Shown here piece by piece: positions 1 through 7,508 of a stretch of 64,000 nucleotides of DNA. How positions within the stretch are numbered: the stretch's first letter is position 1; each line of letters starts with the position of its first letter. Source of the DNA: Chitinophaga pinensis (GTDB lineage Bacteria > Bacteroidota > Bacteroidia > UBA4408); the NCBI GenBank assembly GCA_945861665.1, contig CAMAVS010000006.1, forward strand, positions 1 through 64,000. The letters run 5' to 3'. The notes beneath the pieces were generated by a model, which saw only the letters and a list, made by a program, of their open reading frames with translations, made no database searches and was not told the DNA's origin. Position numbers and translations under genes: made by a program.

Positions 1-51
1 TGAATACATAAAAAATCAAATGCTAAAACTGTATGATTATACCAAATTTGC

Positions 52-149
52 TGGGGTCAATTTGCTCCGGAAAACTGGGGTCAGTTTACTCCGAAGAAGT
101 GGGGTCAGTTTCGGGCGAAGAAGTGGGGTCTGTTTTGTCGGAATTTCCA
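52..149. mobile_element. Probable IS21-type terminal repeat block (element end)
   Basis: Four near-identical units starting TGGGGTC at 52, 75, 100 and 124 follow each other every 23 to 25 bases; the first two continue with a TTTGCTCCGG/TTTACTCCGA-like tail. Multiple short direct repeats just inside the terminus are known for IS21-family elements, whose ends read TG...CA; a CA at 148-149 could be the end. No transposase gene is visible because the element would lie to the left of the window. The identification rests on the repeat pattern only, and the exact boundary is inferred. Confidence 0.5.
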
Positions 150-649
150 TTAATCAAGATATTGTCAAACCTTTAATTACAGCAATAAAGAAAAACTTTA
201 ATAGAACCAACGGAAAGCTAATTTTATATGGTTACAGTTTAGGTGGGAATATTTTGATGTATTGCTTAGAAGAACTGAAGAAAAATAATATTAACGTAGA
301 TCTATTAATAACTATTGATTCAGCAAAAGGATACCCTGGTATGATTGCAGTAAAAACTAATGTGCCAGACAATGTAAGGCTCAATCTAAATATTTATCAG
401 ACTAATTATAGTGATATCGGTTCAAGAGGGTTCCCTAATAATGGAAAAAATGTAATAAATATTGATTTGTCAGATATCAAAAATAGTAAAAATGATGAAA
501 TTGTTCACAGTAACATTGATGAATATACAATGCTATTTGCTGCTCAAAATATTTTGTATAAAATGCAAAACATAAACATATTGGAAACAATGAATAAAAA
601 TGACATTTTAGATAAAATTGCACTTTATGATAAAATAAATAATCAATGA
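150..649 (+). pseudogene. 5'-truncated alpha/beta-hydrolase-like gene
   Basis: The open frame runs from about 20 to 649, but its first 40 or so codons merely read through the TGGGGTC repeats, so the genuine coding part starts near 150. It contains LILYGYSLGGN, a G-x-S-x-G nucleophile elbow on a beta strand typical of lipases and esterases, followed by a Ser/Asp-containing strand (LLITIDSAKG) and later an IVHSNID segment that could supply the catalytic His. The usual N-terminal oxyanion-hole strand is missing, consistent with truncation by the mobile-element end. The stop overlaps the next gene by four bases (ATGA). Family assignment is moderate; activity is unlikely if the N-terminus is really lost. 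Confidence 0.6.
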
Positions 650-954
650 GAAAAATATTTTTAGTGTATTTTTTACTATCAGTCCTAATTTTAAGCCTAA
701 CATTTTTTGTTTGTATTCTTGAGGCATATGGCTATGACGAGGGAACTTTAACTACAAGTTCTGCTCAGGCTAAACACGAAATTATTGGTTATATTACTTA
801 TACAGGGAGGTACATAGGGAATAACCTTTTCAGAAATAGTATTATATTCTCAACGATTATTATACAATTAGCTATTATTATAGATGCACTGCTGATTAGT
901 TCGATATTTACTTTTATTCATTTAATTATAGGAAGAAAAAAAAACAGCCGCTAA
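646..954 (+). CDS. Small membrane protein, unknown function
   Basis: A 102-residue protein with an N-terminal hydrophobic segment (about residues 5-28), a short polar loop rich in Gly, Tyr and Thr, and a second long hydrophobic segment (about 64-92), ending in a basic tail. It looks like a two-span inner-membrane protein. Its ATG overlaps the stop of the upstream hydrolase remnant in an ATGA, so the two were a translationally coupled unit. Its TAA stop lies inside the left core of the first attC-like site. I recognise no family; it could be the partner or immunity protein of the hydrolase, but that is a guess from gene order only. Confidence 0.55.
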   Translation: MRKIFLVYFLLSVLILSLTFFVCILEAYGYDEGTLTTSSAQAKHEIIGYITYTGRYIGNNLFRNSIIFSTIIIQLAIIIDALLISSIFTFIHLIIGRKKNSR

Positions 955-1087
955 CAGCACATTGGCAATAGGCGGGGTATCGTCTCCGCTTGACAGTTTT
1001 GTGGTAGCCGAAAGTTCAGTTCTCCGAACTAACTTTTGTGCTGAAAAGCCCGCCCATCGCCAATCTGCAAAACGTTATGTGCAAGCG
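949..1087 (+). repeat. attC-like recombination site 1
   Basis: Left core CGCTAAC (949-955) and right core GTTATGTGC are joined by an imperfect palindrome: GCACATTGGCAATAGGCGGG on the left pairs with the reverse complement of CCCGCCCATCGCCAATCTGC on the right, leaving a few unpaired bases. The middle contains CGCTTGACAGTTTTGTGGTAG, a block shared with site 8. This is the R''-L''...L'-R' layout of integron attC sites. It sits directly at the 3' end of the membrane-protein gene. Confidence 0.7.
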
Positions 1088-1149
1088 TAGGACGACCGAC
1101 AGAGCAGACATAAACCGAAAGAAAAACGACCGAAAAATGCCAACGCTTC

Positions 1150-1213
1150 GCAAAATTAAAAGAGCTGCAAGCCGACACACGAGCCAACGCTTTTGCAGCA
1201 CATTTAATTTTGC
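1150..1213. repeat. Inverted repeat in cassette leader
   Basis: GCAAAATTAAAAGAGCTGCA (1150-1169) and TGCAGCACATTTAATTTTGC (1194-1213) are inverted copies matching at 18 of 20 positions around a 24-base loop. It lies in the otherwise gene-free 1088-1340 leader between attC-like site 1 and the methylase fragment. It is not followed by a T-run, so it is not an obvious terminator; it may be a decayed recombination site or a structured leader. Confidence 0.5.
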
Positions 1214-1340
1214 CCTACCGCACCCAAAGCCCACCCACCACCCGACAAGTGGACTATGGACAATTTGAGTGCAACTTTTGACAGAAACAGGGTTTAAAAA
1301 TTTATCTTTACGACCAATAAAAACGAATTGAAATATATAG

Positions 1341-1757
1341 ATGCCAACATTACACTGGATAGGAAAAGATAAAGTTATAAATCATCACATGGATGTTCCG
1401 TTTAAAGTATTGGAACACTCCTACGGTTTTGACAATGGAACACAAACCGAACAAGAAACCAACAGCGGAAACAAAATTATACATGGCGACAATCTTGAAG
1501 CCTTAAAAGCCTTATTGCCCGAATACGAAGGAAAAGTAAAGTGCATCTACATTGACCCACCTTACAACACAGGAAATGAAAGTTGGGTTTATAACGACAA
1601 TGTAAACGACCCAAAAATTAAAAAGTGGCTTGGACAAGTTGTAGGCAAAGAGGCGGAAGACTTAACAAGGCACGACAAATGGCTTTGCATGATGTATCCT
1701 CGTTTAAAATTACTACACAAACTTTTGGCTGACGATGGAGCAATTTTTATGTTGTAA
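1341..1757 (+). pseudogene. 3'-truncated type III DNA methyltransferase (mod)
   Basis: The 138 residues match the N-terminal part of Mod subunits of type III restriction-modification systems (adenine-N6 beta-class methylases): an N-terminal strand leading to IIHGDNLEALKALLPEY and the catalytic motif IV in CIYIDPPYNTGNE, then the RLKLLHKLLADDGAIF helix-strand. Full Mod proteins are about 600 residues and continue with target recognition and the FxGxG SAM motif; here the frame ends right after DDGAIFML. No res gene is present. The fragment cannot be a working methylase. It sits in the unit between attC-like sites 1 and 2. Confidence 0.85.
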
Positions 1758-2026
1758 AATCTAATGAACACTTGTTTGAACTAAGGTTTGAAATGAATTG
1801 GTATGATGATGATTTAGGAAAAAGTATTGTATTAGACCAATGCAATGGTGTGGTAGATTTCAAAAAAGGAAGGCTGATTTTGCAATGGTCACCTTGCGAT
1901 AATAGAAACAGCTACAGAGATATTCAAATATTATCCAACGATACGATTGATTTCGAGTTTTATAAGGAAGACGGTGAAGTCTATTTAAAATTCCTAGGTA
2001 CATACCCCCCGCACAAAGTAGATTAA
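1751..2026 (+). pseudogene. Unrelated gene fragment fused to mod remnant
   Basis: The frame is open from within the mod 3' end and shows protein-like sequence from about 1751 (VVKSNEHLFELRFEMNWYDD) to the TAA at 2026. The only internal starts are TTG at 1772 and ATG at 1793, neither with clear initiation context. The product would be an acidic domain of about 85 residues with many aromatic residues, beta-rich by pattern. I do not recognise it. The abrupt switch from mod to this frame near 1750 suggests a deletion joining two genes; it could alternatively be a complete small gene starting at TTG 1772. Confidence 0.45.
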
Positions 2027-2054
2027 TTGTCAAATCAGAGTTCTACTGTTTAAA

Positions 2055-2195
2055 GCCCATAACAGCACCTACAAGAAATTGGCGGTTCAGTGCTTCGTAT
2101 GACAGTTTTATCTTATATTTGAGTTGCAGTTTTTAATTGAAAATTGGTTTTAAAAACGCCAACTTCTTGTAGCTGCCAACCGTTATGGGCAAGCT
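2055..2195 (+). repeat. attC-like recombination site 2
   Basis: GCCCATAAC at the left and GTTATGGGC at the right are perfect complements. Inside them ACCTACAAGAAATTGGCG pairs with the reverse complement of CGCCAACTTCTTGTAGCT, with an extra unpaired GCCAAC block near the right core, as in attC unpaired spacers. The central part contains CAGTGCTTCGTATGACAGTTTT, nearly identical to site 8. This is the clearest of the eight sites. Confidence 0.75.
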
Positions 2196-2265
2196 TAGGA
2201 CAACATTGCAAACTAATACTGACTACAAAAAAAAGACTTTGACAAACTAATTAAAACTAACAAAT

Positions 2266-2778
2266 ATGGACTACAAAGCATCACTTGACACTTTATGCAA
2301 AGTAATGACTGCTGGAGTGTTCGTTCTCTTTATTGCAATAGGACAGAAAAATATCAGAGCAATTTTAGCTGCAAATGGCGACACGACAACTGTTCTAATT
2401 CATGGCTCATCATTTCTTCTTTTAGTTGCAATTATTCTTGGCAGTTATTTATTCAGCACCCAAAGTTATACAGTAACAGACAGCGAGCTAATTATCCACA
2501 GACCTATCAAGGACAAAGTAGTAAACATTGCTGACATAACTGAAATCAGCGCAGTTGACACGGCAGACTTCTCAGGAACCATCAGAACCTTTGGTAACGT
2601 TGGACTTTTTGGCTACTATGGCAAATACCACAATTCAAAAATTGGGAACATGACATGGTATGTAACGCAAAGAGAAAATAGAATTCTTGTTCGGACACAA
2701 CAAGGAGAAAAACTAATTCTTTCACCTGATGACATAAGTTTAGTGGACAAAGTGCAAGGGTTAAGACAAGACAAATAA
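2266..2778 (+). CDS. Bacterial PH-domain membrane protein
   Basis: A 170-residue protein with two hydrophobic helices (about 12-32 and 45-66) followed by a beta-rich domain of about 100 residues (YTVTDSELIIHRP, then TEISAVD, FGNVGLFGYYGKYH, NRILVRTQQGEKLILSPDD). Two N-terminal spans plus this strand pattern match the bacterial pleckstrin-homology-like proteins common in Bacteroidota; the FGYYGKY-TW motif is characteristic of one subgroup. Function in that family is not established. It is the only gene in the unit between attC-like sites 2 and 3, and on the plus strand like most genes of the array. Confidence 0.75.
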   Translation: MDYKASLDTLCKVMTAGVFVLFIAIGQKNIRAILAANGDTTTVLIHGSSFLLLVAIILGSYLFSTQSYTVTDSELIIHRPIKDKVVNIADITEISAVDTADFSGTIRTFGNVGLFGYYGKYHNSKIGNMTWYVTQRENRILVRTQQGEKLILSPDDISLVDKVQGLRQDK

Positions 2779-2808
2779 TAACCGTCTTATGTGAAACAGT
2801 AGCACGAA

Positions 2809-2946
2809 CGCATAACATGGGGTTGCCTAAATGCGGGGTGCTGTGCAACTTCAAACTGTATCACTTTCTACTTACATTTGTGCGGGTGGACACTGTTGTT
2901 CATCTAATACCCGCACTTCGGCAACCCCCCAAACGTTATATTCAAT
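2809..2946 (+). repeat. attC-like recombination site 3
   Basis: CGCATAAC (2809-2816) and ACGTTATATTC at the right border an imperfect palindrome: GGGGTTGCCTAAATGCGGG on the left matches the reverse complement of CCCGCACTTCGGCAACCCC at all but two positions. The core arms themselves match only over TATAAC-like bases. Short open frames on the plus strand within it are by-products of the palindrome. The following 2947-3219 is AT-rich and shows no gene. Confidence 0.7.
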
Positions 2947-3219
2947 GGTTACGCTCAACATGCCTCCCGCACATAAATTATTTTTACCTACCTGTATGTG
3001 TTCAAACCAATTTGGACTTTTCATGTTAAAAAACTTAAGACATTTTCTATTTTAAAATTAGTTAATTTTTTTGATTTTCGGATGCAATCGTAAAATTATT
3101 TCCGATTTCGAACTTTGGCTTTTTTAAGGAGCCAGTCCTTGTTCTAGCCCCCTAATAGATTAGACTCGTAGTGACAAAGTTACTTCTAATTAAACGTTTA
3201 AAAGTAAATTTTAAAATTT

Positions 3220-4443
3220 TCATTCTTCTAAAAATTGATTCGGAATATTTTTGGTAGTATTTGCACCCAATTTTTTTATTCGTTCCATTCTTCCAATTAT
3301 AGTTGTTGCTTTTTGTTTTGAATCTACAAGCTTATTCATGGCTTCAGAATAATCCGTTTTAATGCCATCTATTTTTTTTCCTAAATTAGTTAAGTCCTCT
3401 AAAAATCCTACAAATTTATCGTATAAAAGCCCGCTTTCATTTGCAATTTCAGTCACATATTTTCTTTGGTTTTCTTGTTTCCACATATAGGCAATCGTTC
3501 TTAATGTTGCTAAAAGATTTGAGGTGGTTACTAAAACAATATTTTTCTCTAGCGCTTTTTCAAATAATCGAGGTTCATCATTAATTGCAACAAACAATGC
3601 TGGCTCAATTGGAATAAAGAGCAATACATAATCTGGTGCATTGATTTCGTATAATTTTTGGTAATTTTTAGAACTTAAATCAGTGATGTGCTTGCTAATA
3701 GCATTTACATGTTCTTTTAAATATTTTTGTTTTACTATCTCATCATCGTCATTAAAAAACTTTTCGTAAGCCACTAGAGAAACTTTTGAATCGATGATTA
3801 TGTTTTTACTATCAGGCAAATTGATAATGAAGTCAGGACGCTGATCTTTTCCATCATCAGATTTATAGGTTTCTTGAGCAAAATAATGAATATCTTTTTC
3901 TAGGCCAGCTTTATTCAAAATTAAATCTAATTGAAATTCGCCCCAATTACCTTGTAATTTTTTATCCCCTTTTAATGCATTGGTCAATTTAGTTGCATCT
4001 TCACTCACCTGTTTATTTAATTGTATGATTTGTTCTAGCTCCTTTTTTAAAGAAGCTTTTTCACGCGTTTCATCCAAAAAGTTTTTATCAACTTTTGATT
4101 CGAAAGATAAAATCTTTTCTTTTAAAGGATTTAATATGGCAGATACATTTTTTTCATTTAAGGCTAAGAATTTATTTGTGTTTTCTTCATAAATTTTGGT
4201 GGAGAGTTGATTAAATTCTAATGACATCCGTGTTTTTATTTCATTATATTGAGTTTCATAATCCTTTAATTTTTGATCATAATTACTCGACTTTTCTTTT
4301 ATAGTAGATAATTGAGAAGTAAGGTCATTAATTTCTGTTGCTTTACTCTTATTATCTTGCATCACTTCTGTATACACTGATTTTTGAATGTAATTTTCTT
4401 CAATAGTTTTTGAACTATATTTAGAATGAGCATTTAATGTCAT
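3220..4443 (-). CDS. rmuC: RmuC-family DNA recombination protein (start uncertain)
   Basis: RmuC proteins carry an N-terminal membrane helix, a long coiled coil and a C-terminal restriction-endonuclease-fold domain and limit recombination at inverted repeats. Here residues 1-140 are coiled coil, then KGDKKLQGNWGEFQLDLIL, RPDFIINLPDSKNIIIDSKVSL (the PD-D/E-x-K-like core with IDSKV) and LLFIPIEPALFVA follow as in the family. The ATG at 4443 lies after an in-frame hydrophobic helix (KKIIIEILLVLVGIVIGFLIG) that is typical of RmuC and extends back to the TAG at 4519-4521, but no ATG, GTG or TTG precedes it. That TAG is also the stop of the upstream gene, in the same frame. Either a rare start (ATA/ATC) is used or the helix is lost. 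Confidence 0.85.
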   Translation of the reverse strand: MTLNAHSKYSSKTIEENYIQKSVYTEVMQDNKSKATEINDLTSQLSTIKEKSSNYDQKLKDYETQYNEIKTRMSLEFNQLSTKIYEENTNKFLALNEKNVSAILNPLKEKILSFESKVDKNFLDETREKASLKKELEQIIQLNKQVSEDATKLTNALKGDKKLQGNWGEFQLDLILNKAGLEKDIHYFAQETYKSDDGKDQRPDFIINLPDSKNIIIDSKVSLVAYEKFFNDDDEIVKQKYLKEHVNAISKHITDLSSKNYQKLYEINAPDYVLLFIPIEPALFVAINDEPRLFEKALEKNIVLVTTSNLLATLRTIAYMWKQENQRKYVTEIANESGLLYDKFVGFLEDLTNLGKKIDGIKTDYSEAMNKLVDSKQKATTIIGRMERIKKLGANTTKNIPNQFLEE

Positions 4444-4518
4444 TCCAATTAAAAAACCAATTACGATGCCTACTAGTACTAATAATATTTCTATGATTAT
4501 TTTTTTTATTTTGTTTAA

Positions 4519-5112
4519 CTAATTTTGATTAACTGATTGATAAGGTGGATCATTATCCCAATTGTAGGTTGCCGTAACATTAAAAAATTGGGACCGCTCA
4601 TGTAACAATTTAATAAATTGTTCTGTTTCAATCCATTGTCCATTTGGCGCTTTAATGATTAACGTATTATTCCCCTTTTTTATAGAATTACTATTTAAGT
4701 CATTTAACCAATGAAAAAGAGTTAAAGCTTCCGCACGGAAATAAAATAAATTATATTTTAGTTTATTATAGGTTATCAAATATCGAGTAACAGTATTTTT
4801 TATACTTTCAAAATAGCTTCTAAATTTATCGCCATATAATATACATAATTGGTTATAAATACATCCAATCGGATGAACATCTTCAATTAACATAGTTTCA
4901 AATTCCTCATATTGAAAACCATTCCTTTCAATTTGAGGATTAAATTCTTCGGTATTTAAACTCCAACCATCTGCATTTTCTGAATTACAATAGATAAAAT
5001 TTTTGGTTCGGGGTTGAAATTTATGTATAGTATTAATCATTTCAAAATCAAAACCTGAACAAGGATAATATGCTATGCCTTTGTCTAGGGCTAATAATAA
5101 TTTATCTTTCAT
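4519..5112 (-). CDS. Hypothetical protein next to AAA+ ATPase
   Basis: A 197-residue soluble protein with no signal peptide. It starts with a strand followed by YYPCSGFDFEMINTIH, ends with a strand-rich section (NTLIIKAPNGQW) and FNVTATYNWDNDP, and has an aromatic-rich middle. I do not recognise a family; the YYPCSG-acidic motif near the N-terminus is reminiscent of Rossmann-like proteins but is not enough to name one. It is one base downstream of the AAA+ gene and shares its TAG with the frame of rmuC, so the three are almost certainly co-transcribed. Confidence 0.65.
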   Translation of the reverse strand: MKDKLLLALDKGIAYYPCSGFDFEMINTIHKFQPRTKNFIYCNSENADGWSLNTEEFNPQIERNGFQYEEFETMLIEDVHPIGCIYNQLCILYGDKFRSYFESIKNTVTRYLITYNKLKYNLFYFRAEALTLFHWLNDLNSNSIKKGNNTLIIKAPNGQWIETEQFIKLLHERSQFFNVTATYNWDNDPPYQSVNQN

Positions 5113-5113
5113 T

Positions 5114-6823
5114 TTAATTAGTTTTTAAAAATCCAATTTCAGTTTTATATTTTTTACGAAAACCTAGCTCTTCTTCAATGTAATTTAAAAGTAATTCCTT
5201 ATTTGAATAGTCTAGGTCAAATAAAATAGAATCAACCAACAATTTACGTTTTATATTCTGAATTTGAGAGCCACTTAATTCGAAATCAGCAGCAATGTTT
5301 TTTATCCAATCATTTGGCCACTCAGGAAATAAATCCTTAATTATTTGAAAACGCGTATTTTCATCGGGTAACACAAATAATTTTTTATAAAAAATTCGTC
5401 TATCAAAGGCATCATCTAAATTATTTATATAGTTAGTAGTGGCTATAAATATCCCTTCAAAATCTTCCAGATATTGCAATAATATATTTTGCATTGAATT
5501 AAGCATCTGATCGGTTGAAGATTCTATATTTCTGCGTTTATTTAAAATTGCATCTGCCTCATTAAAAAATATAATAGGTGCTTCCTTACATATTTTTAGT
5601 GCCTCAGCATATTCCTTAAAAACACGTTTAATGTTTTTTTCTGATTCACCAACCCACATGCTTTTTATGGATGCAATATCAACTAACAACAACATGCGAT
5701 TATGTTTTTTAGCAATCTGTTTTACTAATTCTGTTTTACCGGTCCCTGAAACGCCATAAAACAATATGGATAAAGCCTCTTTCATTTTATGTGACTTAAA
5801 ATTTTCTGCCATTTTTTTGTATTTCTCCGGCGATAGCATATCTATTATTTTAGTAATGTCTTTTTGCTGCTTATCATTAAAATATAAATTTTTAAATTCA
5901 ATATCATCTGGTTTAATCAGCTGGCAAAACTTGTGCCTAATTTTTTTATCTTCAACTTTTACACAGTGCTTCGTAAGCAAATCAAACATTTTATCACCAA
6001 AAGTCATGCTACTAAAATCAGCCAATTCCGGATTTACAAAACTGAGATAATTACAGGTAAACAAATCACATTGGTCATTTTTAATGCGTTGTTTGATATT
6101 GTAAACTAAATTATTTTCAAAACATAAGGTTTCACATATCAAATCCAAATCAAATTCTTCTCTATCAAAAACATATTCACTGCTTAACCAAAACAAAACT
6201 ATTTTTTCTTCAGACAGAAAATTATTCGATTCTATTATTTCTTTAAAAAAAGAATTTTCGTTAAAATCAATTAAATAGCTTTGGATGCCTTCATACATAT
6301 CTTCAATAAATAAATCACATTCAACTAAATGTTTGATGTAATTTCTTAATTTGATTAAACCATCTGTAAAATCTAAAGGCTTTTCATTTTCTAAACTAGT
6401 TTTGTCGCAACACATTACTGCATTAATAATTTGTTGAGAAACAATGTATTCTGTAGTTTTAATCTTTTTCACCCGCTCGTAAGGAAAGGTTTTGTGAGAT
6501 TGCTTAAGCCAGGTCCGTTTTACTAAATCGTTTATTTGATTATTTAAACTAATTATTTCTAAAGAAGAAAATCCTATTGATTTTAAAACTTTATGAATGT
6601 ATCTAACCTCACCTATTAATTGATCGCAAATAATAACTGATAATAATACCCCAGTTTGTGGTTCAACATCAAAAAAATCACATACAATATTTAACTCGTC
6701 TTTATACGTTTTTACTTTACTTACTTCATTAAATATGTTAACGTGATTACTATGAAGTGTTGTAATGCTTTGTAATAACATATTGTTTGTTAGAGAATGT
6801 TTTTTTAAATTTATTTCTTTCAT
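5114..6823 (-). CDS. AAA+ ATPase with NEAD Walker B (paralogue A)
   Basis: A 569-residue protein: a roughly 340-residue helical N-terminal region of unknown fold and a C-terminal classical AAA+ module. Walker A is GVSGTGKT (357-364), Walker B is IIFFNEAD (417-424) with Asn where the magnesium-binding Asp normally stands, sensor 1 is ATTN (461-464), and the arginine-finger region is DRR (474-476); a C-terminal helical lid follows. The AAA core is clearly homologous to the plus-strand protein at 11617-13242, including the Asn. It heads a minus-strand trio with the hypothetical gene and rmuC. ATPase activity is expected to be altered, not certainly lost; substrate unknown. Low GC and neighbouring nucleases suggest an accessory, possibly defence, role. 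Confidence 0.85.
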   Translation of the reverse strand: MKEINLKKHSLTNNMLLQSITTLHSNHVNIFNEVSKVKTYKDELNIVCDFFDVEPQTGVLLSVIICDQLIGEVRYIHKVLKSIGFSSLEIISLNNQINDLVKRTWLKQSHKTFPYERVKKIKTTEYIVSQQIINAVMCCDKTSLENEKPLDFTDGLIKLRNYIKHLVECDLFIEDMYEGIQSYLIDFNENSFFKEIIESNNFLSEEKIVLFWLSSEYVFDREEFDLDLICETLCFENNLVYNIKQRIKNDQCDLFTCNYLSFVNPELADFSSMTFGDKMFDLLTKHCVKVEDKKIRHKFCQLIKPDDIEFKNLYFNDKQQKDITKIIDMLSPEKYKKMAENFKSHKMKEALSILFYGVSGTGKTELVKQIAKKHNRMLLLVDIASIKSMWVGESEKNIKRVFKEYAEALKICKEAPIIFFNEADAILNKRRNIESSTDQMLNSMQNILLQYLEDFEGIFIATTNYINNLDDAFDRRIFYKKLFVLPDENTRFQIIKDLFPEWPNDWIKNIAADFELSGSQIQNIKRKLLVDSILFDLDYSNKELLLNYIEEELGFRKKYKTEIGFLKTN

Positions 6824-6940
6824 CTTGTATTTTTTTTTAATTTTTAGGCAAAGACATACACTTACCTTTTATAGGTTAATTTTTTTTAACATTTTTAGAT
6901 TATATTATTGCTAGAGTTAAAGCAAATAATATTTTATAGA

Positions 6941-7429
6941 TTAAAAATCAAATCCGAATTTAAAAATGAAATAAACAATTATATAAGAAGCTGTGATTGT
7001 TAAAATAAAAAAATAGTGTTTTTTAAAATTGTCAAATGATATTTGATCTTCGATCATTTCGTAATGATCATCAAATATATCTTCCCTATCACTCAGTGTT
7101 ACATATAAGGGGTCGTTGGGAAAATTTGGGTCTACACCCTTAGTTCTAAATTCCATCTGATATACTTCCTCCATTGCCAAACAGTCCTCCAATAAAATGT
7201 TTCTTTGCGATGATGTAATAAAAAACTCGAATGCAAAAGGGAAAAACACCATAAATATTAATATTGAATGAGATGAATACACTCCAAAAAATGAAAACAG
7301 AATAGTACTAAATATTAAAATAATTAAAGGTGAGCCGGGAGGAAATGGAATCCAGTCAAACACATACCCAGTCTTCTTTGCTGAGTTTATTCGATTTAAA
7401 TAATAAATATGTGCTTCTTCGTTTTCCAT
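6941..7429 (-). CDS. Small multi-span membrane protein
   Basis: A 162-residue protein with two close hydrophobic segments (about 33-50 and 54-74, the latter ending FFPFAFEFF), a charged central region containing an acidic DREDIFDDHYEMIED stretch, and a final hydrophobic span at about 139-160. No signal peptide and no recognised family. It lies alone between the AAA+ gene (117 bases downstream) and the DUF2779 gene (79 bases upstream). It could be a membrane component of the surrounding system, but only position supports that. Confidence 0.6.
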   Translation of the reverse strand: MENEEAHIYYLNRINSAKKTGYVFDWIPFPPGSPLIILIFSTILFSFFGVYSSHSILIFMVFFPFAFEFFITSSQRNILLEDCLAMEEVYQMEFRTKGVDPNFPNDPLYVTLSDREDIFDDHYEMIEDQISFDNFKKHYFFILTITASYIIVYFIFKFGFDF

Positions 7430-7508
7430 ATTGCTAAAGTATATTCAGATTACAGGTATAAAAAATAAAACTGAAAAATAGTTTGTATCCAACTGCTAAT
7501 CAATCTAT

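Noticed and set aside
1016..1268. Open frames of 72 and 76 codons on both strands after attC-like site 1
   Set aside because: They begin in the site itself, run through the inverted-repeat leader and have low-complexity, protein-unlike composition.
2817..3055. Plus-strand frames of 70 and 74 codons
   Set aside because: They lie across the palindrome of attC-like site 3 and have no start context or recognisable sequence.
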